64,000 nt of DNA from Nageia nagi. Taxonomy: Eukaryota; Pinophyta. Below are positions 11,865 to 23,139 of the stretch, piece after piece (within the stretch, counting starts at the first letter, position 1; each line of letters starts with the position of its first letter). Made by a program: the position numbers and the translations under genes. The notes below the pieces were generated by a model that had not been told where the DNA came from, ran no database searches, and saw only the letters and a list, made by a program, of their open reading frames with translations. The stretch covers positions 57,722,001 through 57,786,000 of the forward strand of contig JBITNC010000001.1 of the NCBI GenBank assembly GCA_050084985.1, read 5' to 3'.

Positions 11865-13275
11865 GATAATGTTTGATATGAATCTCATTAACCAATATAG
11901 GTAGTTCTTAGGACCCAAAAATATCCTTATTTTGAATGCATTATTTTGCATAGCTTCTATGATGATATATGGACCACCCTATAAGGATTCAAACTTTTGA
12001 TGTATCCCAAGTTTTGCTTGTTCTTTGTCTCATTTTAGGACTATATCTCCAAATTAAAACTTCACTTGGGAAGATTTCTTTTTATTGAACCATATGTTCA
12101 TAATCTCTTGTTTGTGCTAGAAAGCTTCATATGCTTTTTTTCTATCTTCTTCTAGCTTTATCAATTGATTCATTCTTATTTACAAAGGATCAAAATTGGA
12201 ATCTCCAAACTCTTGTAGAATTTTTATTGTAGGTAACTCCAAATGAATAGGAAGTACTAGTCTCTTACCATATACTAATGCATAGGGTGATATTTCAATA
12301 GCTAACTTGATACTGATTCTATCAGCCCATAATGCAAAGTTTAATTTTGTATTCCACTATCTAAAATTCCCTTTAATGGTTCTTTTAATGATATAATTTA
12401 AATTTTTATTTGTTGATTTAGCTAACTTGTTCCCTTATGGGTAATAATTTGAAGAGAATAACCAGTAGATCCTATACTCTATAGAAAACTTTGATAGTTT
12501 TACCCAATGAATATTGAAACATTATCTCACATAATGTTCTATGGGATGTCAAAATGAATGATCAATCTTTGTAGCATTTTTATTACTACCTCTTGATATG
12601 CACTTTTGCATGGTATAGCTTTAAACCATCTTGTAAAGTAATATGTTGTAGTTAGGATGAACTTATGATTTGCTAAAGAATTTAGATTTATAACACTAAT
12701 GAAGTCTAGACCCCATTGTTGGAAAGGTTCTCAAATGACCATAGGTTTCAAAGGAATGGTAGTTTGTCTTCTTTTTTCCACATACCTATTACATATATCA
12801 CATTCTCGAGGTATCTTAAAAGAATCTTGGAATACAATAGGCCAATAATAGCCCACTTGTAAAAATTTTGTTGCTATAGTTAGACCACTATAATTTACTC
12901 TAGAGAATCCATGGTGAAATGCATGCAAGATCCTTTGAGCTTCATCTTAAGTTACACACCTTAACAAAGTTTGGTCAAAGGTTTTCCTATATAGGTGGTC
13001 ATCAATCATCATGAACTTCAATGCTTGTATTTTGAATCTTCTTATTTGAATTCTATCCAAATACATAGGGCATCATCCAATTTTGAAATAGACAATATAT
13101 TGTTTAATACAATCACTTTCCTCATTTTCATGCTCATCATCTTCAATACTATCAATCATATGTGTCATATCTACCATATTTTCATAGAGAGATTTTCCTC
13201 TAAAAAGCTTGGTTGGTATTATCTCAACATCATATTCCATTATCTTGGTAATTTGACTAGCTTTCCTTTCACCCA
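11865..13275 (-). pseudogene. Integrase of element 2 (broken)
   Basis: The HHCC zinc domain is clear in the open piece 12731-12928 (HAFHHGFSRVNYSGLTIATK, then CDICNRYVEKRRQTT). The core follows to the left with family blocks such as ISPYALVYGKRLVLPIHLEL near 12240-12330 and KLEEDRKKAYEAF near 12130-12170. The C-terminal domain near 11870-12070 ends IHIKHY. Stops and frameshifts break all of it. The residues between the zinc finger and VYGK are too eroded for me to score the catalytic triad. The domain lies directly upstream of the extra ORF. Confidence 0.82.
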
Positions 13276-13299
13276 ATTCTCCTTGGATAATATAATTTC

Positions 13300-13650
13300 T
13301 TACATCTGAGTGAATAGTATATATGAGGATTTTATTCTAGAACACATAATGCTTAAACTTCTTCAGCACTTTCATAATACAAAACACTTACTTTTCAATG
13401 AATGAGTACCTTTCTTTATGTCCATGTAGTGTTTAACTATAAAATGCTATGGGATGTTCTTATTCTTGATCATTCTTTTGTTCCAAAATGTTTGCAATGC
13501 TTTTTTAAACTCCATGAGCATTCATAATGAATCCTGTTGAAAAATTTGGATTCTTCAAGACTAGATATTTTGTAATTTCTTACTTGATGTTATGAAAAGC
13601 TTCTTTTACTTTAGTAGACCAAGAAAATTGATCATCTTTCTTCAACATTA
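13300..13650 (-). pseudogene. RNase H (RT-linked) of element 2 (broken)
   Basis: This is the ordinary RNase H after the reverse transcriptase. The minus strand shows RYSFIEK and a following VLKKFKHYVF block before decaying, comparable to the RT-RNase H of other gypsy elements. In-frame stops are frequent. It is followed directly by the integrase zinc region, with no second RNase H in between, unlike elements 1 and 4. Confidence 0.7.
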
Positions 13651-14460
13651 TAGTAATTGGAGAAATAATTTTAGAAAAATCATTAATAAATTTTCTAACA
13701 AAATTAATTTGACCAAGAAATGACTACAAGATCTTTTTATTTGAGGATATAGGTAATGCCTTAATGGCTTTGACCCTATCAGGATCAACTGCTAGCCCTT
13801 CTCCAAAAAAAATATGACCAAACAACTTTCCTTGGTTAACCATAAAAATAGATTTCTTAGGATTAATAGAAATCCCAAATTGCATGCATTTTTTCAAAAT
13901 TTACCTAAGGTGGTCTATATGATCCTTTTTGCTTCTAGAAAATATAATGATATCATCTAACTAGACCCGAATAGTCTTGTTAATTAACTCACAAAAGATG
14001 TGGTCCATGACTCTTTGGAATGTGGTCTCGGAACTAGAGAGACCAAAAGGAATTATTTGAAATGAAAATATACCCTATTTTTTGTAAATGCAATTTTGTA
14101 ATGATCCTCATCCTTCACACAAATTTGATTAAATCCTAAAAAACCATCAATCATAGAAAAACAACATGCACTAGCAATAGTTTGCAGGATATGATTCATG
14201 GGAGAGAGAGGATAATTATTTTTTAGGAACACTTGATTTAGATTTTTGAAATCAACATATAGTTTGATTTCTCCATTTTTCTCTCTTACTAGGACCAAAT
14301 TAGCTACCCATGTTGAGTGCTTAATAGGATAAATTATTTTAGCATTTAAAAGCTTAAGAAACTCTCATTTCATTGCTTTCTCTATCCTTGGGTTCATTGG
14401 CATTTACTTTTTCCTATATGGCTTAGCATTTGGGATGAGTTCAATAGTATGATAGATCAC
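13650..14460 (-). pseudogene. Reverse transcriptase of element 2 (broken)
   Basis: The open piece 14053-14298 shows VREKNGEIKLYVDFKNLNQV, YPLSPMNHIL and SMIDGFLGFNQICVKDEDHY, the fingers and palm of a gypsy RT. The catalytic YxDD is at 13952-13963 but reads stop-L-D-D, because the Tyr codon is now TAG. The domain ends near the junction with RNase H. The archaeal-type RNase H lies upstream of this RT, which is the reverse of elements 1 and 4. Confidence 0.85.
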
Positions 14461-14823
14461 ATCTTTTTCATAAGTTTTTAGATCATCATATGTCCATACA
14501 ATCACCTTAGAAAACTCATTGTAGATCTAAAGTAGCATTTATTTCTCCTCCTTAATGCATTCTGATCTAACCTTTATATGTATTCTAGGTTTAGATTCTA
14601 GTTCCACATAGCTTTATTTTCGAACAACCAATATTATAGACCTTTGAATATATTTTGAATCAAATATCCATTCAAAAGAAATCAAACTTTTTGGTATAAC
14701 ATTATTTCTAAAATGTATTCCATATGATTCTTAGAAGTAATCAAGAAGTTCTATAACACCAAAAGTATGAGCTACTACCTCATCAATAAAAAAACTCATA
14801 ATATCTTCATCAAATTCAAAGAC

Positions 14824-15320
14824 TTACCAATAATTTTCAATTATAGGAATAGATGGCCTACACAACACTTTGACTCCATAGTTTCTTCTTTTGCAACGAG
14901 CAAGTTCAAAACGAGCTCCCTCACCAATGAGTGCATTAGTAATTTGATCAAACTTTATAAGAATGGGAATAAAATTGATAGCCAAGAATGATTCTAATAA
15001 ATATCGAACCCTATTCCTATAAATATTTAAATAATGATGCCTAGAACTTATCTTTTCTTTAACTTGATTTATTACCAACTTAGAATCTCCATGGAATATT
15101 AGGCATTTAATACCCATATTGGTGGTTTTAGAGATCCTCAAATAAAGAGCTTCATATTCAACAACATTATTAGTATAATTCCATGTGAATCTCAAAGAAA
15201 ATATTTTCATGTCCATCATGTGATTTAAAAAACAACACCAAGGCCATAGCTATGTTTGCATTTAGCCTCATTAAAGTACATTGTCCATACTTCATGTTCC
15301 TTTTCAATTGAGACTAAAAT
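14824..15320 (-). pseudogene. Archaeal-type RNase H of element 2, located upstream of RT
   Basis: The open piece 14824-15219 contains NNVVEYEALYLRISKTTNMG with the catalytic Glu, then LIFHGDSKLVINQVKEK with an acidic residue. Just upstream, near 15240-15300, is VWTMYFNEAKCKHSYGLGVV, where the first catalytic Asp is Asn. These three blocks in this order define an RNase H fold of the type added to Tat elements. Its place is between protease (15.4-16.0 kb) and RT (13.65-14.46 kb). A normal RNase H follows RT, so the element has two, with the extra one on the N-terminal side. Confidence 0.8.
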
Positions 15321-15371
15321 TGGTTAAAAATTCTCATTTAAATAATAATTTTCCATACCAACATCAGTGAC

Positions 15372-15995
15372 CTAATAATTAAGGTCATTTGATGAAAGTA
15401 TCTCAATGGTTAGTAGTGACTCCATGATTGGATCCCTTTCAAAGGTCTCTACTTGCTCATAGTCATTCATATAGTTCTGTTCAATGATCTTTGTTAGATG
15501 AACATTTTTGGTACCCTCATTTGGAACCTTGGCATACTTATTTTTCAAGGGCATCATGTAAACTAGAGCTAAAAATCCTCCTAACTTAGCAATGAATTCT
15601 CTAAACAAGCATATTCCAAATAAGGTGGAAGATTAACTACAATGATATCTTGAATGACATAAATATCAAGGAATGTATTCATAGTTATATCAACTCGTTT
15701 GACCCTACCAATCACATCAACATGTGAAGAATCTAATTGTATGACTCCATCAATGCATCAAGTTATATATAATTTTATTTCATCTACAATAGCTTTGGGA
15801 ATCATAGTACTAGCAACTCTAGTATCAATCATGTAATTATTAACAAACCAACCTCCTAATGTAAGAGATAGATAGAAATGTCGAGGCCTTCTTACAACTA
15901 TTGGAGTTGTATGGACATTATCAAAGTTTGCAAATACAATATTATCCTCACTAGTCCTTTTCTTTCTACTTTTTAACTTCAAATCTTCTTGAAAA
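15372..15995 (-). pseudogene. Aspartic protease of element 2 (broken)
   Basis: Two open pieces cover it. The upstream one (15758-15982) reads RPRHFYLSLTLGGWFVNN, then MIDTRVASTMIPKAIVDE. The active-site D-T-G is D-T-R here, so the enzyme is inactive. The downstream one (15372-15608) begins FREFIAKLGGFLALVYMMPL, equivalent to the KLGG region after the flap in plant gypsy proteases. It lies between gag and the archaeal-type RNase H. Confidence 0.78.
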
Positions 15996-17588
15996 AATAT
16001 CTATTTGATTAGGTATTCTCAATGCATTAAACATAGTCATTCTAGAGGGTGTTCTTTTGAATTCTTCAACTATATTAAATCAAACATAGGGGGATGACTT
16101 ACTTGGATTATTAAGCTAATGAGATATGAACTATTGAGTGGAATTATCCTTTTGTTATTGAATTATAAATGGATACCTCACTGGTGTAGGCCTCTTTCTT
16201 TGAGGATCATCATTTTTGGCTAGAGTGAGGTTTCTTACAATAGGAGCACATTTACCCAAGCCTTGTGGAACTTAACTTGAATGATCTAGAAGTTGATTTG
16301 TTGGATTATATGGTTGAAATATTAGATTCTTAGCTCTCTTAGGGTTAGTTATAGATGAATTGGATGGCTAATTTGGCTGAAAAAATTGGGTTTGATGTGG
16401 TGCTATTTAAGTAGAGGCTCTAGTTTGTACATAATTTACCTGCTCTCCAACATAGCTTGAAATCCAAAAATTCACCATAGTAACATTTGTAGTAGGGTAT
16501 GATGTAGGTTTTTCTATTTGATTAGAGTGTGGACTCAAGTATTGGTGTTGATAGATAGCATAAGAGTCTCAAAAGTGTTGAGCATAATAAGAAGGATATC
16601 ATTCCATAACAATTAGAGATTCACTTTTTATAGAGCTAACCATGACTATATTATTAATAGCTTTCAGAGTAGGAGACATCTCTAGTTGGTTGTTCCCAAG
16701 ATGGAATCTTGGATAATACTGATTATCTTATATTCTAAAATTTTGGTGTTGATTCCACCTTTCTTGCAAAGTGAGCTTGTTTGTGAGATTCCTAATAGTT
16801 ATCTCCAACTACCTTATCGTCTTAGCCTCTTGTTGGTTTGAACTAGTACTTGTACTTATTGATGGAAGACCTAGAAGAGTTGATACTTGGTTTTGAGTAA
16901 TAGGTTCAAGAGGAGGAGGTGGTAGGGCTACTACTCCTAGATGAGGAATTAGTGTAGGAGATTGCTTTAGAGGTAAATTAGGAAATAAAAGCATGATATA
17001 TTTTAGTTGCATTTTTCTAGAGGAAACTAATATGTGTTTTGTAATTTTTTCTATCTGATAAACTTCTAGTGAAGTTTCCCTAGACATGAAAATTAGCACA
17101 TTTAGATCTAGGTGGAAATATTTCCTATAATATACCAGGGCTTGAGCATTAGTTGGTCTAATCCTCATTAGAATGGATTTCCAAGTTTTCTCAAATTTGA
17201 TATTAAAATCATCTATAGACTCATGAAGATGTCTTTTTATATAGGCTATAAGGATCAGAAAGGTACTAGCATCACCATATTTAGAAAATATTTTAATAAA
17301 AGCTTATCATAACTCTTCCCATGTGTTTATTGATTGAGGAGTCAAGGTTTTGAATCATTTTGGTACTTTTCCTTTAAAGAATGTGATAATAATCTTATCA
17401 TGCAGATTTCATCTGTGATGTCAAAACTTGATGCTAAGTGAGATACATATTAACAATTCTCATATGGTGTTTTTCCTAATCCATCATACTTAAGAATAAC
17501 TTTTAAGGTTTCTTAGAGGATAGCTGGGGAATTAATAGGAAATACTAATGGATGACTATTGTTCCAAGCAAGGAAATATGTAGCGGTA
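15996..17588 (-). pseudogene. gag of element 2, downstream part
   Basis: Gag capsid motifs are readable: IKRHLHESIDDFNIKFEKTW near 17160-17250 and NAQALVYYRKYFHLDLNVLI in the open piece 16809-17168, followed by a Pro/Ser/Thr-rich tail. The capsid part is interrupted on its N-terminal side at 17588 by copia A. Joining across the insertion and dropping one target-site copy keeps the reading frame (MAQP before, TATYF after). The 15996-16800 part is low complexity with stops and no clear zinc knuckle. Confidence 0.75.
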
Positions 17589-17593
17589 GGTTG

Positions 17594-18128
17594 TGTTAGG
17601 ATTTAATAAGTTTATATAAGCAAGAGCATCAATAATTCTCTTACTCCTTAGCAAAAGAAACAACATTCAAAGCATACTAGTGAAATCAAATAACCATGAA
17701 CATCAATCACACAAAGAGAGACACAAGAGATAACGTGGTTCACCCAATGTAGGCTACATCCACGGAGAAGCTTTCAACCCTTTTGCATATCATTCTTCAA
17801 AGTCCTCCAAGCAACAAACCAGCAGCATAACCTTGCTACAATCTTCACTTTGGAGTTACAACAAAACCTCACTACAATCTCTCTCTCAACAATCACAATC
17901 TACTTCACAATTGCTGTCAAAACTACAATACTACATGCCTCAACTCAAGCCTCTTATTTATAGGTACAAACTAACCCAACTTAAACCCAAGTTGGATCAG
18001 AAAGGTCGTTAGGTAACCCCAACCCTTGTATAACTGATAACTAGGTGTCATGGCTTCTTGGCAACTGAAAAAATGAGAAAGAAACTGCTCTCTGTTTTCT
18101 AGCCGGTTGTAGTCTCCATTTTCTAACA
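17594..18128 (-). repeat. 3' LTR of copia A
   Basis: On the plus strand it starts TGTTAGGATTTAA and ends TTTTCTAACA, with TGTTAG..CTAACA inverted ends. It is nearly identical to 22144-22679. It contains a minus-strand TATAAATAAG box at 17953-17962. Confidence 0.95.
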
Positions 18129-18144
18129 ATCTCCCACTTGGAGA
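18129..18144 (-). promoter_or_regulatory. Polypurine tract of copia A
   Basis: On the minus strand, purine-rich TCCAAGTGGGAGAT abuts the 3' LTR start. This is the expected position for priming plus-strand DNA synthesis. Confidence 0.75.
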
Positions 18145-18188
18145 CTTCTTCCTCTGCAACAAGGGTCAAAAGCTTCTCATCTTGGCCT

Positions 18189-21100
18189 TTACTCCTTAAG
18201 ACCAATCCAAGTTGAGCAAGAGCCCAACTTCTCCTTTGTAACAACTTTAGTGAACATGTTCGCAAGATTTTGAGACGTGTGAATCTTCCCCAAACTGACT
18301 GAACCATCCTCCAACACTGCCCTGATGAAGTGATACCTCAATTTGATATGCTTGGTTCTCGAATGGAAGGCTAAGTTCTTTGCAAGATGAATGGCACTCT
18401 GGCTATTGCTCCATAGCTTCGCATCCTCCTACACCTTTCCTAGTTCCTCCATCAATCTCTTTAACCAAATCAATTCTTTACTTACCTCTGTGATCGCAAC
18501 ATACTCTGCCTCAGTAGTGGAGAGAGCCACAACCTGTTGGAGCTTTGAAATCCAACTCACCGCTGTACCTCCAATGGTAAACACATATCCTGTAGTGCTT
18601 CTCCCACCATCTATATCACCTACCATGTCAGAATCAACATAACCTTGCAAACAAGAATTAGATCCACCAAAACATAAAGAGTAATGAGAAGTACCCTTTA
18701 AATACCTAAGGATCCATTTAACTGCTTCCCAATTCCCTTTTCCTAGATTGTTCATGAATCTACTAACCACTCCCATTGCTTGTGCTATATCTGGTCTAGT
18801 GCACACCATTGCATACATTAAACTTCCAACCGCTGAAGCATAAGGAACCTTAGTCATGTACTCCTTTTCCTTATCTGTCTTAGGACATAAATGTTTGGTG
18901 AGTTTAAAATGCTTTGCCAATGGCGTAGTTATAGATTTTGCATCTTTCATATTGAACCTTTTAAGAACCTTATCAATATAATCTTCTTGACTTAGTCTAA
19001 GCAAGTGGTTTTGTTTATCTCTTGTTATTTTCATTCCAAGTATTTGTTTAGCTTCACCCAAATCCTTCATTTCAAAAGTATTAGCCAACTTTTCCTTAAG
19101 ATCAACAATATCTTGCATACTAGATCCTGCTACCAACATATCATCCACATATAAAAGCAAGATTACATAGTTGCCATTTGTTGTCTTCCTTACATACACA
19201 CAATGATCAGATTGACATCTTACAAATTTATTTATTATCATGAAAGTGTCAAACTTATGATACCATTGCCTAGGTGCTTGCTTCAAACCGTACAAGCTCT
19301 TTTCCAATTTACATACATACCCTTCTTTACCTTTGACCTCAAAACCTTCGGTTGATGCATATAAATATCCTCCTCCAAATCCCCATGAAGGAAAGCTGTC
19401 TTTACATCCAATTGTTCAAGAAACAAGTTTTCAGTAGCAACAAGACTCAATATTGCTCTAATCGAGGTCATTTTAACAACTGGAGAAAAGATCTCATCAT
19501 AATCTATACCTTTTTTCTATTCAAAACCTTTTACCACAAGTCTTGCCTTGTACCTTTATCGCCCATCTACCTCTTCCTTTATCCTGTACACCCATTTGTT
19601 AGTAAGTGCCTTCTTACCCTCTGGAAGCTCAACCAAACTCCAAGTTTGATTCTTAAGTAAGGAGTCCATCTCCTCCTTCATAGCATGCTCCCACTTAATC
19701 TGTGTATCACCCTGCATAGCTTCATGAAAACATTCAGGTTCACCACCATCAGTATAAAGAATATGATAAAGAGTAGGAGAGTATCGTTCAGGAGGATTTC
19801 TAGTCCTTGAGGACCTTCTAAGTGACAAAGTTTGAGGTGTTTGTGGTGGAGGTGCTTGAACATTATTATTATCAGGACCCTTATATTGATCAACATCTTC
19901 TAGAGATACAAACTTGGGTTCCTCAACATTTTGCAATCTATCTTTATACATGCTTTTCTCATTGAATACAACATCTCTACTTCTAATGATTTTATGGTTA
20001 TCAACATCTCATAACCTATATCCCAAATCATTAACACCATATCCAACAAAATAGCATTTTTGTGATTTTGCATCAAGTTTCTTTCTATCCTCTTTATCAA
20101 CATGTGCAAAAGCCTCACAACCAAAGACTCTCAAGAATGAGTAATTCACCTTTTTACTTGTCCACATCTCCTCTGGAATGCCTCCATCTAAAGCCATAGA
20201 TGGACCCCTGTTAATCAAATAAACAACAGTGTCAATAGCATCAGCCCAAAGATTCAAAGAAAACCCAGCATGTATCCTCATACTTCTAGCCCTTTCCAAG
20301 ATAGTCCTATTCATTCTTTCTGCAACCCCATTTTCCTGTGGAGTTCTAGGAACCACCTTAATCCTTCTAATGCCATTATGTGAACAAAATGAATCAAACT
20401 CATTATTGCAAAATTCCCCACCATTATCGGACTTAAGACATTTCAACTTAGAATTAGTTTCATTCTCAACCAATGCCTTCCACCTCTTAAATGTTTCAAA
20501 CACATCAGATTTCTTTTTAATACAGTATACCCATGTCTTCCTAGTACAATCATCAATAAAAGTGACAAAATAAGATGAGCCCCCAAGTGAGCAAACCTGT
20601 GCAGGACCCCACACATCTGTATGAACAAGCTCTAATTTGTGACTCTTCTTTTCTTTGCCAACTTTAAGAAAATTAACCCTTTTTTGTTTTCCATACACAC
20701 AATCTTCACAAAATCCTAAATCAACTTCTTTAAGATTAGGGAGTGAACCATTAGAGTGTAACATTTTCATACCTTTCTCACTCATATGTCCAAGTCTATT
20801 ATGCCATAGTGATGTATCATTGCCTATTGAAACAAGATTCAATGAATAATCAAAGACATTTGTGAGCAAATAAAGAGACCCCACCAAATTTCCCTTTGCA
20901 AATACCATTGAACCTTTAGTTACTTTCCAACTAGCATCCCCGAATGTCATCACATAGCCCTCCTTATCCAATTTACTTGTTGATATAAGATTTCTTTTAA
21001 GATCCGGAATGTGTCTAGCTTCATTAAGAGTCCATTTTGTTCCATTAGGTAATTTCATTGTTATATTGCCAATACCAACAATCTTGCATGGGTGTTCATT

Positions 21101-21262
21101 ACCTAATAATACTTGACCAAAGTCACCATGTGTGTAATTTGAAAAATAGTTCTTATGTGGAGTAGCATGATATGAAGCACCCGAATCAAGAACCCAATAA
21201 TCATCATTCTTTTCATTAGACATGATTAAAGCATCTTGAATTAATTCACCAACAATATTTGC
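18189..21262 (-). pseudogene. pol of copia A (protease-integrase-RT-RNase H, broken)
   Basis: Protease has an intact VLDSGASYHAT active site near 21195. The pre-integrase zinc region follows (LWHNRLGHMSEKG, FCEDCVYGK). The integrase core shows LVHTDVWGPA, FIDDCTR, LKSDNGGEF and ENGVAERMNRT, so D-D-E is present. RT has [31 protein letters not shown] and YVDD at 19140-19151, and RNase H has STTEAEYVAITE and TKHIKLRYHFI. Lesions are TGA for the Trp after GYRL at 20009, TAA after VDGR at 19556, TAG after VKGFE near 19520, TAG after ELGKV at 18429, a frameshift near 19345, and a frameshift at the gag junction near 21260. The final stop is at 18189-18191. Confidence 0.93.
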
Positions 21263-22065
21263 CTCTTGTTACTTGTGCTTTCATTATTATAATTACTACT
21301 TTCACTTTCTTTTCCTTTTCTATTCCAACAATCCCTTTTAATGTGACCCTTTTTACCACAATGCCAACATTCCAATTTAGTTTTACCTTTTGATTTTGAC
21401 CTTCCTTGCGATTTGCTTCTTGACTTGCTTCTCCTTCTTTCCTTTGATCTTCCTCTTGCCTCTACTGTGAGAGCAGCATTGGAGCATTCTCCTGTGGAAT
21501 TTCTCCTCATGTCCTCACTTAGAATTGTTCCAACAACTTCATCAAAGATCAATTTTGCATTAGAAGAAGAATTACTAACAGCCATAACAAAGCTATTCCA
21601 ACTATCCAGAAGTGAACATAGAATTAACAAAGCCCTTACTTCATCTTCAAATTATAAACTTACTAAAGTTAATTGATTTGTGATTGTGTTGAATTCATTA
21701 ACATGGTCCTAAACTGAACTACCTTCATTCATCTTCATGTTAAACAATTTCTTCATTAAGTATACTTTGTTTGAGGCAGATGGTTTTTCATACATTTTAG
21801 CAAGCTTATCCATTACACATTTAGTAGTTTTTTCATTGGAAATATTGAAAGCTACACTAGAACTTAAACAAAGTCTTACAGCTCCCAAAGCCTTTCTATC
21901 TAACAAGTTCCATTCTTCATCACTCATAGAAGTGGGTTTCTTACTCTTATCTTCTAGAGGTTGATAGAGATCCTTTTGGTAGAGGTAGTATTCCATTTGC
22001 ATTTTTCAAAACTGAAAACCTTGCCCATTAAATCTTTCCACCTTCAGCCTCCCTTCTTCTGCCAT
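21241..22065 (-). pseudogene. gag of copia A (broken)
   Basis: The start codon is at 22065-22063 (MAEEGRLKVERFNG), 78 bp after the 5' LTR, typical of copia gag. Codon 20 is TGA at 22006-22008, where the family has Trp. A second stop (TAG, 21709-21711) follows EGSSV where Gln is expected, and another lies near 21655. The capsid part (LLILCSLLDSWNSFVMAV) is followed by a basic Arg/Ser/Lys-rich stretch and a CCHC zinc knuckle, CWHCGKKGHIKRDC, which is intact. The frame is lost just before protease. Confidence 0.9.
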
Positions 22066-22131
22066 AGTGCTCTTCCTGGTTTCCAATCTACACACAAGAT
22101 TCACCAACAAAATCCCAACACAACAACAATC

Positions 22132-22143
22132 TCTGATACCACT
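22132..22143 (-). promoter_or_regulatory. Primer-binding site of copia A (initiator Met tRNA)
   Basis: The minus strand reads TGGTATCAGAGA two bases after the 5' LTR. It matches 11 of 12 bases of the TGGTATCAGAGC site complementary to the 3' end of initiator-Met tRNA. Confidence 0.92.
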
Positions 22144-22679
22144 TGTTAGGATTTAATAAGTTTATATAAGCAAGAGCATCAATAATTCTCTTACTCCTTA
22201 GCAAAAGAAACAACATTCAAAGCATACCAGTGAAATCAAATAACCATGAACATCAATCACACAAAGAGAGACACAAGAGATAACGTGGTTCACCCAATGT
22301 AGGCTACATCCACGGAGAAGCTTTCAACCCTTTTGCATATCATTCTTCAAAGTCCTCCAAGCAATAAACCAACAGCATAACCTTGCTACAATCTTCACTT
22401 TGGAGTTACAACAAAACCTCACTACAATCTCTCTCTCAACAATCACAATCTACTTCACAATTGCTGTCAAAACTACAATACTACATGCCTCAACTCAAGC
22501 CTCTTATTTATAGGTACAAACTAACCCAACTTAAACCCAAGTTGGATCAGGAAGGTCATTAGGTAACCCCCAACCCTTCTATAACTGATAACTAGGTGTC
22601 ATGGCTTCTTGGCAACTGAAAAAATGAGAAAGAAACTGCTCTCTATTTTCTAGCCGGTTGTAGTCTCCATTTTCTAATA
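22144..22679 (-). repeat. 5' LTR of copia A (promoter LTR)
   Basis: This is the mate of 17594-18128. The terminal CA has become TA at the right end, so the inverted end is damaged. A minus-strand TATAAATAAG box at 22503-22512 is a likely core promoter. Most differences from the mate are C/T or G/A transitions. Confidence 0.95.
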
Positions 22680-22684
22680 GGTTG

Positions 22685-23139
22685 AGCCATATTTGGACTA
22701 GTTGGATTAGGTGAAAGATTTTGCTAAAAAGAATCAAATGTAACTACTAGTGGAGTTGCTCTTAGAGGGATTTATGGAGATAGAGTCTGCCAAATCTTTT
22801 TCGTAGTATTACTTTGAGGAAGTGACAACTCTTGAAATCTAGGCTGTTGGTAAGAATTTTTGAAACTACTTCTAGTGAATTTATGAACTGAAGGTGCCAA
22901 GGTTCATGAAAATAATTGGTATGATAGTAGAGTATTTGATAAGGTATAATAAACCTTATAAACTTTATGAAATAATGGTGATAGCCTACCATACACATCT
23001 AATTGGCCTATTCACACCCAAATGATGTAGTTTTTACTCTTTCCCATCGAGCATGCAAAAACTGGAATGTTCTACTATTGATGAAAATAATGCAACCTAA
23101 GGGTTTGGTTTGGCAATGTCTACACTACTCTGATAACAA
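22685..23139 (-). pseudogene. gag N-terminal part and leader of element 2
   Basis: The first bases left of here would rejoin gag across copia A (FDSF, then SPNPTSPNMAQP). Further right the minus strand is open at 22762-22998, but its sequence is not gag-like and I do not recognise it. The last 12 bases before the LTR read TTGTTATCAGAG on the minus strand, a degenerate primer-binding site of the TGGTATCAGAGC kind. Confidence 0.6.

Larger units (their letters stand above)
17594..22679 (-). mobile_element. Copia A: complete Ty1/copia retrotransposon (young, inactivated)
   Basis: This is a 5.1-kb element with two roughly 535-bp LTRs, a primer-binding site matching initiator-Met tRNA, a polypurine tract and one gag-pol region in the copia order: gag, protease, integrase, RT, RNase H. 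It is inserted in the gag of element 2. By eye the LTRs differ by about 8 substitutions and one 1-bp indel, making this the youngest insertion in the window. The polyprotein is broken by stops and at least two frameshifts. The integrase/RT sequence style looks Tork-like (Tnt1 group), a moderate-confidence assignment. Confidence 0.95.
17589..22684. repeat. GGTTG target-site duplication flanking copia A
   Basis: GGTTG at 17589-17593 and GGTTG at 22680-22684 lie immediately outside the two LTR ends. A perfect 5-bp duplication is what copia integrases make, and it shows that the element is a single undisturbed insertion. Confidence 0.93.

Noticed and set aside
18391-20849. Plus-strand frames across copia A
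   Set aside because: They are complementary to the copia A pol, which has all family motifs on the minus strand.
22132-22143. Possible tRNA fragment
   Set aside because: It is only the 12-base primer-binding complement of a tRNA end. The same holds at 34058 and 40650; no tRNA gene with arms was found.
22762-22998. 78-codon minus-strand frame as gag start of element 2
   Set aside because: Its sequence is aromatic-rich and not gag-like, and no motif links it to the gag that follows.
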